Source: Ashinkailepas kermadecensis (Eukaryota; Arthropoda; Thecostraca; Neolepadidae). From it: 64,000 bases of DNA. The position numbers and the translations under genes are program-made. This document shows, piece by piece, positions 63,776-64,000 of the stretch. The stretch spans positions 269,501 through 333,500 of the forward strand of contig JAOTOM010004673.1 of assembly GCA_034440615.1 (NCBI GenBank). Reading direction: 5' to 3'. Positions within the stretch are counted from its first letter, which is position 1, and every line of letters starts with the position of its first letter. The notes under the pieces are model-generated. The model saw nothing but the letters and a program-made list of their open reading frames with translations, had not been told where the DNA came from and did not search any database.

Positions 63776-64000
63776 ACCACACTGGTGACCGAACGGTACC
63801 CGCACTGGTGACCGAACGGGACCCGCACTGGCGACCGAACGGGACCCGCACTGGCGACCGGACGGGACCCGCACTGGTGACCGGACGGTACCCGCACTGG
63901 TGACCGGACGGGACCCGCACTGGCGACCGGACGGGACCCGCACTGGCGACCGGACGGGACCCGCACTGGTGACCGGACGGTACCCGCACTGGCGACCGGA
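63776..64000. repeat. 23-bp minisatellite, at least 9 copies, cut by the window edge
   Basis: Units read GCACTGGTGACCGGACGGGA then CCC, with TGGTGAC/TGGCGAC, CGAAC/CGGAC and GGGAC/GGTAC variants. The array is still running at the last base, so its full length is unknown. Confidence 0.96.

Overview
The window looks like repeat-rich, gene-poor DNA from an animal nuclear genome, most likely an arthropod. There are no operons, ribosome-binding sites or compact genes. In their place are tRNA-derived SINE heads, a decayed non-LTR retrotransposon, non-autonomous hAT-type DNA transposons with 8-bp target-site duplications, a foldback element with a hammerhead-ribozyme-like core (a trait known from Penelope-like elements), dispersed CCTAA/TTAGG-rich tracts (TTAGG is the usual arthropod telomere motif) and very many microsatellites and minisatellites. 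The phylum call is an inference; crustacean versus chelicerate cannot be settled from this sequence.

Layout. 1-5.1 kb: three copies of one ~0.75-kb interspersed repeat, two forming a large inverted pair, enclosing the hammerhead-like foldback and a degenerate ~30-bp array. 5.9-21.7 kb: short-unit arrays (37, 24, 30, 75/78, 72, 46 and 32 bp) and a long GA tract, separated by CpG-rich or AT-rich single-copy DNA. 23.5-27.3 kb: a TC/poly-T/TA compound tract, a SINE-like element, and 42-, 90- and 44-bp arrays. 28.2-29.5 kb: RNase H end of a dead non-LTR retrotransposon and a 3-copy repeat. 30.9-38.4 kb: a 24-bp array, a GA/TA compound tract and a 17-bp array. 42.1-45.2 kb: a 340-bp tandem dimer, a SINE head and two hAT-type insertions in opposite orientation. 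46-47.8 kb: diverged CCTAA-rich repeats. 48.7 kb: one possible host exon. 48.96-56.5 kb: large fields of degenerate ~30-bp GGGCC-rich repeats in both orientations, interrupted by a homopolymer stretch that may be bad consensus. 57.5-64 kb: a TA tract, arrays of 54, 62, 69, 40 and 23 bp, and a 62-bp near-perfect palindrome; the 23-bp array runs off the window.

No complete host protein-coding gene could be supported. Nearly all long open frames lie in tandem arrays whose unit lacks stops, often in several frames and on both strands, and are best read as artefacts. The only convincing protein homology is the RNase H domain and C-terminal Cys/His motif of the retrotransposon, broken by frameshifts. 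The most informative observations are the hAT pair with perfect duplications, the CAGTGGCATACC-like heads next to the ~30-bp arrays, the hammerhead-like core and the 62-bp palindrome.
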